Shown piece by piece: positions 26,502 to 35,684 of a stretch of DNA of 64,000 bases. Each line of letters begins with the position of its first letter. Within the stretch, counting starts at the first letter, position 1. Under the pieces are notes generated by a model. That model did no database searches, was not told the origin of the DNA, and saw only the letters and a list, made by a program, of their open reading frames with translations. Source of the stretch: Bacillus taeanensis (lineage in GTDB: Bacteria > Bacillota > Bacilli > Bacillales > UBA6769). The stretch is taken from contig NZ_QOCW01000009.1 of the NCBI RefSeq assembly GCF_003318295.1, positions 62,001 to 126,000 of the forward strand. The letters are read 5' to 3'. The position numbers and the translations under genes were made by a program.

Positions 26502-27665
26502 ATGGAGATGAAACCACTTTTTATACTATCGCGCGACGACTGGTCACTTCACAGAAAAGGCGATATTGATCAGAAACGTCATAAACAGAAGATAAAAGAT
26601 GCGATTAAAAGAAACCTTGCTGATATTGTAAGTGAAGAATCAATTATTATGTCTTCAAATTCCGAAAAAATTAAAGTACCTATTCGCTCTATTAAACAGT
26701 ATAAATTTCGTTTTTCTTCAGATGATCAGCAAAGAGTTGGTCAAGGAAACGGGGATTCAAATGTCGGTGATGTCCTCGGCCAAAGTGAAAAAGGAGAAGC
26801 ACAGCAAGGTAAAGGAGAAAAGCCTGGTGATCTAGCTGGAGAAGACTATTATGAAGCAGAAGTAAGCATGGATGAAATTGCAGAACTTATTTTTGAGGAT
26901 TTGCAGCTCCCAAATTTGAAAGAAAAGCAAAAAAGCGAGCTTACCCATGAAGAAATCTCATTTAATGATATTAGAAAGCAAGGAATTATAGGAAATATTG
27001 ATAAACGGCGAACAATCTTTGAAACCATTAAACGACAATCAAGACATAAAACACAAAACACTGGCCTTCAAATTACAAAAGATGATCTGCGTTTTAAAAC
27101 ATGGGAAATACAAGAGAAACCGACGACTAATGCTGTTGTACTGGCGATGATGGATACGTCAGCCTCTATGGGAACATTTGAAAAATATATTGCCAGGAGC
27201 TTTTTCTTTTGGATGGTTCGTTTTTTAAGAACAAATTATCAAAAAGTTGAAATCGTCTTTTTAGCGCACGATGCTGAAGCAAAAGAAGTATCCGAGGAAC
27301 ATTTTTTCACAAAAGGTGAAAGCGGCGGTACGAAATGTTCTTCTGTTTATAAACTTGCAAATGAAATCATCGACAGCCGCTATCCGCAAGAAGCATATAA
27401 TAATTATGCATTTCACTTTTCTGATGGTGATAACTGGTATGCAGACAATGAAAAAACTATTCAGTTTGTCAAAGAACTAATTAAAAAATGTAATATGACA
27501 GGTTATGGTGAAATCAATCCCTTTAATCGCTCGTCAAAGCTTTCGGCAGAAATGAATAAAATAACTGATCCCTCATTTATTACGAGCAGCATTCGAGAAA
27601 AAAGTGATGTCTATAGTGCTCTAAAATCTTTTTTCGGCGACAAAATGAAAGCCGCATCGCAATAA
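26502..27665 (+). CDS. yhbH: YhbH, DUF444 VWA-like sporulation protein
   Basis: About 388 residues. Several in-frame starts exist (26493, 26496, 26502); 26502 has AGGGTG at the right distance. It has an acidic/Gly-rich linker and a VWA-like domain with the MIDAS motif MMDTSASMG. DUF444 proteins act with PrkA and SpoVR, a trio conserved across bacteria (YeaG-YeaH-YcgB in E. coli) and linked to stationary phase and sporulation. It begins 10 bases after prkA. Confidence 0.95.
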   Translation: MEMKPLFILSRDDWSLHRKGDIDQKRHKQKIKDAIKRNLADIVSEESIIMSSNSEKIKVPIRSIKQYKFRFSSDDQQRVGQGNGDSNVGDVLGQSEKGEAQQGKGEKPGDLAGEDYYEAEVSMDEIAELIFEDLQLPNLKEKQKSELTHEEISFNDIRKQGIIGNIDKRRTIFETIKRQSRHKTQNTGLQITKDDLRFKTWEIQEKPTTNAVVLAMMDTSASMGTFEKYIARSFFFWMVRFLRTNYQKVEIVFLAHDAEAKEVSEEHFFTKGESGGTKCSSVYKLANEIIDSRYPQEAYNNYAFHFSDGDNWYADNEKTIQFVKELIKKCNMTGYGEINPFNRSSKLSAEMNKITDPSFITSSIREKSDVYSALKSFFGDKMKAASQ

Positions 27666-27678
27666 TGGAGGTGCTTTG

Positions 27679-28944
27679 ATGAAAGAAAAGGAAATGATTG
27701 ATTTAACGGAAAGTATTGATAAAATTACTACTATTGCATCAGAGAAAAGCCTTGATTTTTTCACAATGCGCTATGAAATTTGTCCATCAGATGTTCTCTA
27801 CTCTATAGGTGCTTATGGAATGCCTACCCGTTTTTCTCACTGGAGTTTTGGAAAAACATTTAGTCGAATGAAAATGGATTATGACTTTAACTTAAGTAAA
27901 ATTTATGAACTTGTTATTAACTCTGATCCATGTTATGCATTTTTACTCGAAAACAATACACTTATTCAAAATAAACTAATTGCTGCACACGTTCTTGGAC
28001 ACAGCGATTTTTTTAAAAACAATGTTTATTTCTCTCTAACAAATCGTGACATGGTCAATACAATGGCCCTTTACGCAAAACAAATTCATGAGATGGAATT
28101 TGAATACGGGTTAACAGATGTGGAACATACGCTTGATGCAGTGCTCGCCATTCAAGAGCATATTAATCCTTGGTATGCTTATCATACTGGGGGACCTCAA
28201 GGCGTTAAATCAAATGATAAACATGCTCATGAGGAAAAAGATCTCTTATCCTTTATCGCTGAAAACAGTAAATCATTACAATCATGGCAAAAGCAGATTG
28301 TGTATATGCTCCGGGAAGAAATGTATTACTTTTGGCCACAAATTGAAACAAAGATTATGAATGAAGGCTGGGCAACATATTGGCATATTCGAATTATGCG
28401 GGAACTTGAGCTTTCAGAGGATGACCTCATTAACTTTGCAAAAGTGAATGCGAGCGTTATCCGCCCTTCCCCCCACGGCATTAATCCTTACTTTTTAGGG
28501 TTAAAAATGTTTGAATCCCTTGAAAAAAACTATGGACAAGCCTTTCTTTTTGAAGTTCGAGAAATGAATAATGACCTCTCCTTTCTCCGTAATTATTTGA
28601 CAAAAGACCTTATAGCAGAAACAGATATGTATTTATACGGCAAACGCGACAACAGTTATGTGATTACAAATAAAGAATGGAATACTATTAAACAAAATTT
28701 ACTTTCCCAAAAAGTAAATGGCGGCTTTCCCTATTTAGTTGTTCTTGACGGTGATTATAATCAAAATGGAGAATTGTTAATTAAACATAAACATGAGGGA
28801 ATTGACCTTGATCTTAGCTATGTTGAAAAAACATTACCTTATCTAACCTTTTTATGGGGAAAACCTGTCTATCTAGAAACCATTGTAAGCGGAAGAACAA
28901 AAACATTTATGTGCAAAGGGAACGAACAAGTAGAAGCTGTCTAA
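27679..28944 (+). CDS. spoVR: SpoVR stage V sporulation protein
   Basis: About 421 residues from ATG at 27679 (GGAGGTG five bases upstream); the preceding TTG is too close to the ribosome site. Family motifs include YEICPSDVLYSIGAYGMPTR, FSHWSFGKTF, and LTDVEHTLDAVLAIQEHINP. The helical protein is linked to spore cortex formation in B. subtilis, whose copy is somewhat longer. Third gene of the prkA operon, 13 bases after yhbH. Confidence 0.95.
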   Translation: MKEKEMIDLTESIDKITTIASEKSLDFFTMRYEICPSDVLYSIGAYGMPTRFSHWSFGKTFSRMKMDYDFNLSKIYELVINSDPCYAFLLENNTLIQNKLIAAHVLGHSDFFKNNVYFSLTNRDMVNTMALYAKQIHEMEFEYGLTDVEHTLDAVLAIQEHINPWYAYHTGGPQGVKSNDKHAHEEKDLLSFIAENSKSLQSWQKQIVYMLREEMYYFWPQIETKIMNEGWATYWHIRIMRELELSEDDLINFAKVNASVIRPSPHGINPYFLGLKMFESLEKNYGQAFLFEVREMNNDLSFLRNYLTKDLIAETDMYLYGKRDNSYVITNKEWNTIKQNLLSQKVNGGFPYLVVLDGDYNQNGELLIKHKHEGIDLDLSYVEKTLPYLTFLWGKPVYLETIVSGRTKTFMCKGNEQVEAV

Positions 28945-29069
28945 AACTAAGCTGGAGAAGGTGGTGATCATAAAAGGGTGTCCTTAAAGAAAGCTTGCTT
29001 GTAGGTAAGATTTAACTTGTTTGCTTTATGAGTATGTATTTATACCAAAAAAAATAGATGAAAATAATA

Positions 29070-29106
29070 AAAGTCCCTCTTCCTAAAAGTGAATGGAAGA
29101 GGGATC
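29070..29106. terminator. Bidirectional terminator between spoVR and a small gene
   Basis: TCCCTCTTCC (29074-29083) pairs with GGAAGAGGGA (29095-29104), with T-rich sequence on both sides. It lies downstream of two convergent genes. Confidence 0.65.
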
Positions 29107-29210
29107 TTCTTATAATGGAGCAATTTCGTATATTTAAAAAGAAAGATATATGAAGAACATGTTGATAATACTAAAATAAGAAAAGTGTTGAAGGACGGCT
29201 TATTAAGCTC

Positions 29211-29399
29211 CTAAAGTACTGAAGCCACAGGATATTCTTCTAGTTCTTCTAATTCACGATACTGTTCTTTTACAAAGTTGTACAAATGATTCTCAATATC
29301 CATCATTTGTCCATCAATACTAACCACATTTCTTATTTCTTCTAAAAAACATAAACCCTTGAGTAACTTATAATGCTCTTCAGTCGATTCTAAAATCAC
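29211..29399 (-). CDS. Small acidic protein, unknown
   Basis: 62 residues if started at the GTG (29399), which has AAAGGAGGAG at good spacing; the ATG at 29405 touches the ribosome site. Acidic and Glu/Leu-rich (YNFVKEQYRELEELEEYPVA). No signal, no membrane segment. I do not recognise it. The strong ribosome site supports expression. Confidence 0.55.
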   Translation of the reverse strand: MILESTEEHYKLLKGLCFLEEIRNVVSIDGQMMDIENHLYNFVKEQYRELEELEEYPVASVL

Positions 29400-29405
29400 T
29401 TTCAT

Positions 29406-30324
29406 CTCCTCCTTTCTTAAAATTTTTTAAATTCAAATGATAAATCTATTTGTTAAGAACGCTAAAAATAATAAGAGCTAGGACACAACCGGTTACACTT
29501 TAACAACCTATTCTTAGATCCTAATATGACTGTTTTTCTTTATACAAATTATGCCCCCTACCCCCTAAGGTAAGAATGATACTGCCTCTCTAAATACTTC
29601 TCGAAATCACATCCATTTTACTCCAATGTAGAAACGAGTGGTATCTTTGAAGAAATTATGCGAATTTCAGATTAACATGGCCCCGTTTTTATATAGAATT
29701 TCGCTAATTTAAATGTGATTTTTCTTATGGTTCTGTCCCTCTCTCACTATTTTTAGATTCTACATTTATAATTATGATTCACTTTGTTATGATTGACCAC
29801 TCATTTGTAACATTAAATGACAAATTATTCTAAATTTTTTGTTTATTTTAAAGTAATAATCACTTTTTTAGGGATTTTCTAACTAGATGCATTCAAAATT
29901 TATCGAATTTAATAGAATTATAGAAGTTTTTTAACATGAACTTTATCAAACTAAATCATACTCAAATCTACCTCTACTAAATCTAATTATAAAAAGGATG
30001 ATAAAAAACATAACAAAATTAGCGTTTATCGAATCAAAGCATGCTAATATCAAAATAAGCCATGAAAAATTCCCCTTTAAATATTAGATTTCTTCATTCC
30101 ACGTTTAGAGGAGGTGACTGATTAGGGTAATAAATTATACTCTGAATAATCAAAATATTAAAATATAATTAGATTTACATAAATTTATCTTCTCGGAACC
30201 ATCAATTCACATGGCAAACTAACAAAAAACACATGACATTTCCTGGTGGAAATGTCATGTGTTTTCATCTAAAGTTTAATTGTTTTACACTCTTAAATTC
30301 ATCATTATTAAGTTAGAATTGTAC
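29406..30324. other. Long gene-free AT-rich region with two repeat types
   Basis: About 900 bases between convergently placed minus-strand genes. It holds a segment at about 29870-30080 homologous to 38480-38640, including an identical 19-mer ATCAAAATAAGCCATGAAA (30049-30067), and repeat copy E3. An AGAGGAGGTG at about 30107 precedes no frame of useful length. No gene recognised. Confidence 0.45.
30174..30291. repeat. Dispersed hairpin repeat, copy E3
   Basis: It shares the leader TTATCTTCTCGGAACCA with E2, has an about 25-base insertion, then a perfect 18-bp stem (30226-30243 with 30248-30265). The second inverted repeat is degenerate. It sits where a terminator for the alcohol dehydrogenase gene would be expected, with six T on the minus strand. 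Confidence 0.6.
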
Positions 30325-31488
30325 TTACTTCGCTAATTTTAAAATATGATGAACATCATCTTCATAAAGCTTCACAAAGTTGCCGAGCGGGCCTCTTTCT
30401 GTACCTTTTTTCGACATTTCTGCAAAATGCTCTTCACCGATGTTTGCTTCCTGAAGTGTGACCGGCATGCCGATTGAAGAGAAGAATTGTTCTGTTTTTT
30501 CAATGCCTTTTAGCGCGGTTTTTTCAAGATCATTTAAATCGATTTCAACGTCCCAAACGCGATTAGCAAATTGGACAAAGCGGTTTATGTCGTGCTTGTA
30601 CACATATTTCATCCATGCTGGGAAGACGATCGCAAGGCCTGCGCCGTGCGCAATATCATAAATCCCGCTAATTTCATGCTCGATGTCATGACTTCCCCAG
30701 TCACCAATGCGTCCTGTGCTTAATGAATCATTATGGGCCACTGTTCCCGCTAACATAATTTCTGCACGTGCATTATAGTTCGTTGGCTCTTCTAGTACTG
30801 TATGTGCATGATTAATGATTGTTTTTAATGCTGCTTCACATAAACGATCTGTAAGATCAACATTTTTTTCATTTGTAAAATAACGTTCTAAAATATGTGC
30901 CATCATATCCGTAATGCCGCAAGCTGTTTGATAAGAAGGCAGTGTATATGTAAGTTCTGGGTTTAAAATTGCAAACTGAGGTCTCATTGAGTTATGACCT
31001 GTTGCGCGCTTGTACCAGCCCTCTTCATTTGTAATAACTGTTCCCCCGCTTGTTTCACTTCCAGCAGCAGGAATAGTTAATACAACCCCAAGCGGTAAGC
31101 AGTCTGTTACGACGCTTTCCCCTGTAAAGAAGTCCCACACATCGCCATCATATTTCACACCAGCGGCAATTGCTTTCGCAGAGTCAATCACACTTCCGCC
31201 GCCGACTGCTAAAATAAAGTTGATTTCATTTTCCTTACAAAGCTTCACGCCTTCTCTTACAAGACTTACGCGAGGATTTGGCTTTACACCGCCAAGCTCG
31301 ATAATTTCAATGCCCTGCTCATGCAGTGATTTTACAACGCGATCATATAAGCCGCTTTCTTTAATGCTGCCGCCGCCATAATGCAAAAGAAGCTTTTTCC
31401 CATAAACAACCGCTTCTTTTCCGACTGCTTCTTCTGTGTCTTTACCAAAAATAAGCTTTGTAGCGTTTTGAAATTCAAAATTTTGCAT
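30325..31488 (-). CDS. Iron-containing alcohol (butanol) dehydrogenase, YugJ/BdhA type
   Basis: 387 residues. The start at 31488 (MQNFEFQNATKLIFGK) is chosen for GGAGGTG at six bases. It has an N-terminal NAD(P)H fold with GGGSVIDSAKAIAAG and the metal-binding C-terminal domain with GITDMMAHILERYF, WGSHDIEHEISG and DIAHGAGLAIVFPAW. Reduces aldehydes with NADPH. Divergent from a MarR regulator whose operator overlaps the shared promoter region. Confidence 0.93.
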   Translation of the reverse strand: MQNFEFQNATKLIFGKDTEEAVGKEAVVYGKKLLLHYGGGSIKESGLYDRVVKSLHEQGIEIIELGGVKPNPRVSLVREGVKLCKENEINFILAVGGGSVIDSAKAIAAGVKYDGDVWDFFTGESVVTDCLPLGVVLTIPAAGSETSGGTVITNEEGWYKRATGHNSMRPQFAILNPELTYTLPSYQTACGITDMMAHILERYFTNEKNVDLTDRLCEAALKTIINHAHTVLEEPTNYNARAEIMLAGTVAHNDSLSTGRIGDWGSHDIEHEISGIYDIAHGAGLAIVFPAWMKYVYKHDINRFVQFANRVWDVEIDLNDLEKTALKGIEKTEQFFSSIGMPVTLQEANIGEEHFAEMSKKGTERGPLGNFVKLYEDDVHHILKLAK

Positions 31489-31560
31489 ATTCTCCACCTC
31501 CATTTTCAATAGTAATTTTTTTTATGCGTAAAAGCAAGCGTTTGCACTCAAGTTTTCTAA

Positions 31561-31589
31561 TTGACATGAAGAATTAAATTTTATATACT
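31561..31589 (+). promoter_or_regulatory. Sigma-A promoter of the marR gene
   Basis: TTGACA (31561-31566), a 17-base spacer and TATACT (31584-31589). Confidence 0.7.
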
Positions 31590-31600
31590 TACCTTTGTAA

Positions 31601-31620
31601 TTAGTATGTATAGCAACTAA
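31601..31620. promoter_or_regulatory. MarR-type operator at the marR promoter
   Basis: TTAGTATGTATAGCAACTAA is an imperfect palindrome whose right half matches the two perfect palindromes upstream of the azoreductase gene. It lies a few bases after the predicted transcription start, fitting autorepression. Confidence 0.6.
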
Positions 31621-31635
31621 AAGTGAGGGATCTCT

Positions 31636-32061
31636 TTGAAGCTTTTACAAGAGTATATCAGTATTAAAATTCATCAAACTGATTTAAATCTTACGAGCTT
31701 TATTAAGTCACAGTTAGAGCCCTTTAACCTTGCACCGGAGCAAAATTTAGTGATGATGCTGCTGTGGGAAAAAGACGGACTAACGCAAAATGAAGTTGCT
31801 CAAAAGCTGGATAAAGATAAAACAAACATTGCAAGAATGGCTTCTAACCTTGAGAAAAAAGGGTTGATTAAGCGAATTGGCTGTCCAAATGACCGCCGTT
31901 CTGTAAGACTTTATCTGACACCATGTGGGAAAAAGCTTGGTGAACAAGTACTTCCAATCGCCGAAGAGTTTGATAAAATCGTGTGTAAAGGTCTTTCAAA
32001 CGAAGAAGTACAGCAATTAGAAAGACTTCTTTCAAAAATTAATAAGAATGTCCACACATAA
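31636..32061 (+). CDS. MarR-family transcriptional regulator
   Basis: 141 residues, TTG start with GAGGG upstream. Winged helix-turn-helix: KDGLTQNEVAQKLDKDKTNI, then MASNLEKKGLIKRIGCPNDR and RSVRLYLTPCGKKL. There are two Cys (IGCPND and LTPCGKK, plus KIVCKGLS) that could sense quinones or electrophiles, as in YodB/MhqR-type regulators. It precedes an azoreductase with two operator palindromes between them and diverges from an alcohol dehydrogenase, so it likely governs all three. Confidence 0.9.
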   Translation: MKLLQEYISIKIHQTDLNLTSFIKSQLEPFNLAPEQNLVMMLLWEKDGLTQNEVAQKLDKDKTNIARMASNLEKKGLIKRIGCPNDRRSVRLYLTPCGKKLGEQVLPIAEEFDKIVCKGLSNEEVQQLERLLSKINKNVHT

Positions 32062-32086
32062 TCTTTTAAGGACATTCTGCTCTTAT

Positions 32087-32138
32087 AGTTGCTGTAACAA
32101 CTTATTTTTTTGAACAAAAGGTTGCTATAACAACCTTT
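32087..32138 (+). promoter_or_regulatory. Two tandem MarR-type operators upstream of azoreductase
   Basis: AGTTGCTGTAACAACT (32087-32102) and AAAGGTTG-CTATAA-CAACCTTT (32117-32138) are palindromes sharing the GTTGC/ACAAC core, 15 bases apart. They match the half-site at 31601-31620. Confidence 0.7.
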
Positions 32139-32173
32139 CAATTTCAATATTTTATTTTATGGAGGTTTTATAA

Positions 32174-32800
32174 ATGGCAAACGTATTATTTATTAAAGCA
32201 AATAATCGACCAATGGAACAAGCGGTGAGCGTTATGCTTTATCATACGTTCCTTGAAAGCTACAAAGAGTCTCATCCTGAAGATACAATGATCGAGCTTG
32301 ATTTATTCGAAGAAAATTTACCTTATTATGATAATGAGAAAATTACGGCAATGTTTAAGCTGGCAAAAGAAATGGAATTAACGCCTTCTGAACAAGAAGC
32401 AGCGAATTTAGTAACGAAATATTTAAATCAATTTCTTGAAGCAGATAAAGTTGTGTTTGCCTTCCCGCTTTGGAACTTTACAATTCCTGCAGTTCTGCAC
32501 ACGTATTTAGATTATTTAGCACAAGCAGGCAAAACGTTCCGCTACACAGCAGAAGGTCCTGTTGGCTTACTAACTGACAAAAAAGTTGCGCTGTTAAATG
32601 CGCGCGGCGGTGTATATTCAGAAGGTCCAGCGCAAGCTGCTGAAATGGCTGTCAATTATGTAAAAACAATGTTAAACTTCTGGGGCGTGCAGGATCTAAC
32701 ATCTGTCGTTATTGAAGGACATAACCAATTCCCTGATCAAGCGGAAGAAATTATTGAAGAAGGTTTAGTAAAAGCTACAGCAGCTGCTAACGAATTTTAA
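32174..32800 (+). CDS. FMN-dependent NADH:azo/quinone oxidoreductase (AzoR family)
   Basis: 208 residues, GGAGG seven bases before ATG. Flavodoxin-like fold with FPLWNFTIPAVLHTYLDYLA, then GLLTDKKVALLNARGGVYSE. Members reduce quinones and azo compounds in the cytosol by two-electron transfer, protecting against thiol-reactive electrophiles. Regulated by the adjacent MarR protein through the two palindromes upstream (inference from position). A strong terminator follows. Confidence 0.93.
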   Translation: MANVLFIKANNRPMEQAVSVMLYHTFLESYKESHPEDTMIELDLFEENLPYYDNEKITAMFKLAKEMELTPSEQEAANLVTKYLNQFLEADKVVFAFPLWNFTIPAVLHTYLDYLAQAGKTFRYTAEGPVGLLTDKKVALLNARGGVYSEGPAQAAEMAVNYVKTMLNFWGVQDLTSVVIEGHNQFPDQAEEIIEEGLVKATAAANEF

Positions 32801-32807
32801 TAGTGAT

Positions 32808-32857
32808 AAAGAGGTTGATGCAATAGGTTTGTACCCTATTGCATCAGCCTCTTTTTT
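32808..32857 (+). terminator. Terminator of the azoreductase gene
   Basis: GAGGTTGATGCAATAGG pairs with CCTATTGCATCAGCCTC, one bulge, then TTTTTT. Confidence 0.9.
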
Positions 32858-32867
32858 CGTTAAAACA

Positions 32868-33035
32868 CTACTGATAGTTTTTTTCATTTAAGTAAGGAAA
32901 ACACGGATACACTACCTTATTTTCTACATGATTCGGTTTAATTACCAACTCTTTATAAAATTTTTCACTTATAAGCTCGACACTGTTTATAGCGCTTCCA
33001 TCGTAATGGATTGGCTTTTCATCCTTATTTTTCAT
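32868..33035 (-). CDS. Small protein, 55 aa, unknown
   Basis: ATG at 33035, with AGGAGAAGTGG upstream at slightly long spacing. The protein (MKNKDEKPIHYDGSAINSVE, then LISEKFYKELVIKP and VVYPCFPYLNE) is soluble with one Cys. Convergent with the azoreductase, whose terminator it may share. I do not recognise the family; composition and ribosome site suggest it is real. Confidence 0.5.
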   Translation of the reverse strand: MKNKDEKPIHYDGSAINSVELISEKFYKELVIKPNHVENKVVYPCFPYLNEKNYQ

Positions 33036-33201
33036 TTATTTCCACTTCTCCTGTTTCTACCATTTAATTATACTAAATATTAACAAAATATGAAATAAAA
33101 TTTAATCCTTTTTACTTAGTTATGATGATTTTCCCTAACTCTTCATATTCATGAAAAGAGTTTATTTGGTAAATAATACTTAGCATAAAGGAGAGATGAT
33201 C

Positions 33202-33567
33202 ATGACGGGCTTATTAATCAAATTAGTTGTATGTCCAATTACCGTGATTTTTGCTTCATACTTATTTCCAACGATGAGTTACGACACAATTTATCAGCCG
33301 ATCATTGTTGGTCTAGTGTTAGCTTTCGCAAGCCATATGATGGAGTTATTTTTGTTAAAGCCAGGGACATTTTGGATTAGTACATTTGCAGATTTTATCG
33401 CGGCAACCATTATCGTTTATGTGATTTCAATGTTTTTTGAAGGAGCATATGTACCATTTGTCGCTGCGTTATTTACCGGTTTTTTACTTGCGGTAACAGA
33501 ATATTTCCAGCATCAATGGCTTTTGAAATACGGAAAAACATTAAAAGGTGGACCTGTTTATCGATAA
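33202..33567 (+). CDS. yndM: YndM-like DUF2512 membrane protein
   Basis: 121 residues from ATG at 33202 (AAAGGAG with 8-base spacing). Four transmembrane helices in a small hydrophobic protein: LLIKLVVCPITVIFASYLFP, then helices around 35, 60 and 90, and a basic end. This matches the DUF2512/YndM family of Bacillus; function unknown. Single gene with a downstream bidirectional terminator. Confidence 0.85.
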   Translation: MTGLLIKLVVCPITVIFASYLFPTMSYDTIYQPIIVGLVLAFASHMMELFLLKPGTFWISTFADFIAATIIVYVISMFFEGAYVPFVAALFTGFLLAVTEYFQHQWLLKYGKTLKGGPVYR

Positions 33568-33580
33568 CAGGTTCACTATT

Positions 33581-33612
33581 AAAAAGAGCTGCAGAGGTTT
33601 GCAGCTCTTTTT
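33581..33612. terminator. Bidirectional terminator
   Basis: AAAAAGAGCTGC pairs with GCAGCTCTTTTT between the convergent yndM and histidine kinase genes. Confidence 0.9.
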
Positions 33613-33618
33613 AGGTTT

Positions 33619-35037
33619 CTAAATCTCCAACAGCGGCAGCTTAACGGTTACGGTGGTTCCAATCCCCTCTTCCGACTCAATTAAAAATATGCCGCGATGC
33701 TTTTTTACAATTTGATTCACAATCGCAAGTCCAAGTCCTGTGCCACCGTCTTTTCGAGTTCTTGCTTTATTGACGCGATAAAAACGGTCGACAACTTTTG
33801 GAAGATCTTCTTCTGAAATTCCCGGTCCTAAATCTTGAATCGTAAAAACGGCAGAAGATTGCTGTTGAGACAATGAAATAAATAGTTCTTTTCCTTCAAG
33901 AGTATAGCGAATTGCATTATCAAGTAAATTACTTATAACCTGTTCGAGGCGATCGGCCTCTCCTTCTATAATAATGTCATCATCTAATTGTTCCTGAATC
34001 TTAATGTTTTTTTGTTTTGTAATCAGCTCATAGCGTTCTAAGACATCAAGCGTTAACTGCGCAAAAGACAGTGGTTCATGTTTCATCGGATATGAATCGC
34101 CTTCTAACTGTGCAAGATCAAGTAAATCATTTACTAACCGCTGCAGTCTGCTTACTTCATGATGAATAATATTCATATATTTATTTCGGTCTTCGTTGTC
34201 GACTACAACACCATCACGAATCGCTTCTGTATATCCTTTTATATAACTAAGCGGTGTGCGCAGTTCGTGGGAAACATTTTGTAAAAACTCTCTTCGCTGC
34301 TGCTCTACTTTTTCTAAAGAAGATGCAAGACTATTCAATGATTGGGAAAGAGAGCCTATTTCATCGCGTGTCTTAATATGAATACGCTGCGTAAAATCTC
34401 CGTCCATCATTTTATGTGAAATCACTTCCATCTTTTTCAAAGGAGAAATGAGATGATCGGATATTTTACGCCCACCGACTATAACAATTAAGAGAACAAA
34501 TACGAGCGCTAGTAAAAGCAAAAGCCGAATCGATTGAAAAGGTTCATAAACAACCTCAAGCGGCATATATAAAAAAATGGCTCCTTGTAACAGCTCCTCT
34601 TGCAGCAAAGGAATCGTTACTGCGAGAATATCTTGATTAAACCTTGGATGCTCCCGGATCATAATCACTTCTTTTCCCGCTAAAAGCTGCTGCCTTTCTT
34701 CAAACGTAATTAAGTTGGTATTAAAATACTCATCATAGGGCACTCCCGCACTTAACAGCATTGGATCGTCTGTAAAAATCACTTTCCCTTCAGAGCCTTC
34801 GTCTGTCCATTGAACCCGCTTTAGAAACTCTTCTCCTTTTCCATTTTGATCATACACGGCTTCTAATCGTTTACCCTGCATAAGCAATAATTCAATTTGC
34901 TTCTCTACATAAAATTTTTCATATAAGTAAAACGTTAAGCCAATACCGGTAAGAATTGTAAAAAGTGAAACAATGGAGAGCGTCATCCAAATTTTTTGTT
35001 TTATTCCTAGTCTTCGAATTTGTACCCAACTCCCCAT
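33619..35037 (-). CDS. Membrane sensor histidine kinase
   Basis: 472 residues. Two membrane helices (about 16-38 and 170-188) enclose an extracytoplasmic sensor of about 130 residues. Then HAMP (about 190-242), HisKA with His257 in NVSHELRTPLSY, and HATPase_c (LLDNAIRYT, DLGPGIS, GTGLGLAI). It overlaps the response regulator by 31 bases, so the two are co-translated. The stimulus is unknown; the operon partners (beta-propeller lipoprotein and YtkA-like protein) point to the cell envelope. Confidence 0.95.
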   Translation of the reverse strand: MGSWVQIRRLGIKQKIWMTLSIVSLFTILTGIGLTFYLYEKFYVEKQIELLLMQGKRLEAVYDQNGKGEEFLKRVQWTDEGSEGKVIFTDDPMLLSAGVPYDEYFNTNLITFEERQQLLAGKEVIMIREHPRFNQDILAVTIPLLQEELLQGAIFLYMPLEVVYEPFQSIRLLLLLALVFVLLIVIVGGRKISDHLISPLKKMEVISHKMMDGDFTQRIHIKTRDEIGSLSQSLNSLASSLEKVEQQRREFLQNVSHELRTPLSYIKGYTEAIRDGVVVDNEDRNKYMNIIHHEVSRLQRLVNDLLDLAQLEGDSYPMKHEPLSFAQLTLDVLERYELITKQKNIKIQEQLDDDIIIEGEADRLEQVISNLLDNAIRYTLEGKELFISLSQQQSSAVFTIQDLGPGISEEDLPKVVDRFYRVNKARTRKDGGTGLGLAIVNQIVKKHRGIFLIESEEGIGTTVTVKLPLLEI

Positions 35038-35684
35038 ACCGTTTTAATGTACTCACCGGCACTTCCTATTTTTAATCGTAATGTTTTAATATGGGTATCA
35101 ACCGTCCGCGTTGTTCCTTTGCTTTCCATCCCCCATATACGATCAAACAAATGCTCTCTTGAAAAAACCTGCCCTTTATTTTCTACTAAAAAGGCTAATA
35201 GATGAAATTCTTTACGCGTTAAATTCACATCATCTTGATTAACTTTTACGGAATAACGATTTATATCAATTAATAATTCATTACATGTAAGAAACGATTG
35301 TGAAGCATTTTTAAAATGATGCGTTCGTCTTAACAATGCTTCAACGCGGGCAATGAATTCTTTCGGACTAAAAGGCTTTACCATATAATCATCTGCACCG
35401 ATTTTAAGTCCATGAATCCGGTCCCATTCATCACCTTTTGCCGTAAGCATCAGAATTGGAATCGTCGATTTTTCACGTATTTTTTTACATGCTGTAAATC
35501 CGTCCATACGAGGCATCATAATATCTAACACAACAAGATCGACACTCTCTCGTTCTACCTGCTTTACAGCTTCATAGCCGTCCTGTGCTTGATAAACACT
35601 ATATCCTTCTTTTTCTAAATAAGATGTTAACAGGGAAACCATCTCAGCTTCATCATCTGCGATTAAAATGCTATATCCGCTCAT
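35007..35684 (-). CDS. OmpR-family response regulator
   Basis: 225 residues. The receiver domain has acidic D10-D11, phospho-acceptor Asp54 (VVLDIMMPRMDGF) and Lys103 (YMVKPFSPKEF). A C-terminal winged-helix DNA-binding domain follows (TRKEFHLLAFLVENKGQVFS, then GTTRTVDTHIKTLRLKI). The ATG overlaps the stop of the beta-propeller gene (ATGA). Pairs with the kinase encoded next. Confidence 0.95.
   Translation of the reverse strand: MSGYSILIADDEAEMVSLLTSYLEKEGYSVYQAQDGYEAVKQVERESVDLVVLDIMMPRMDGFTACKKIREKSTIPILMLTAKGDEWDRIHGLKIGADDYMVKPFSPKEFIARVEALLRRTHHFKNASQSFLTCNELLIDINRYSVKVNQDDVNLTRKEFHLLAFLVENKGQVFSREHLFDRIWGMESKGTTRTVDTHIKTLRLKIGSAGEYIKTVWGVGYKFED

Noticed and set aside
29406..30324. Possible CRISPR or tandem repeat array in the long AT-rich gap
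   Set aside because: Repeats here are single copies of dispersed elements; there is no regular repeat-spacer pattern and no cas gene.
31010..31381. 123-codon plus-strand frame
   Set aside because: Lies antisense inside the alcohol dehydrogenase gene; composition (Ser/Pro/Thr-rich) is a typical shadow frame.
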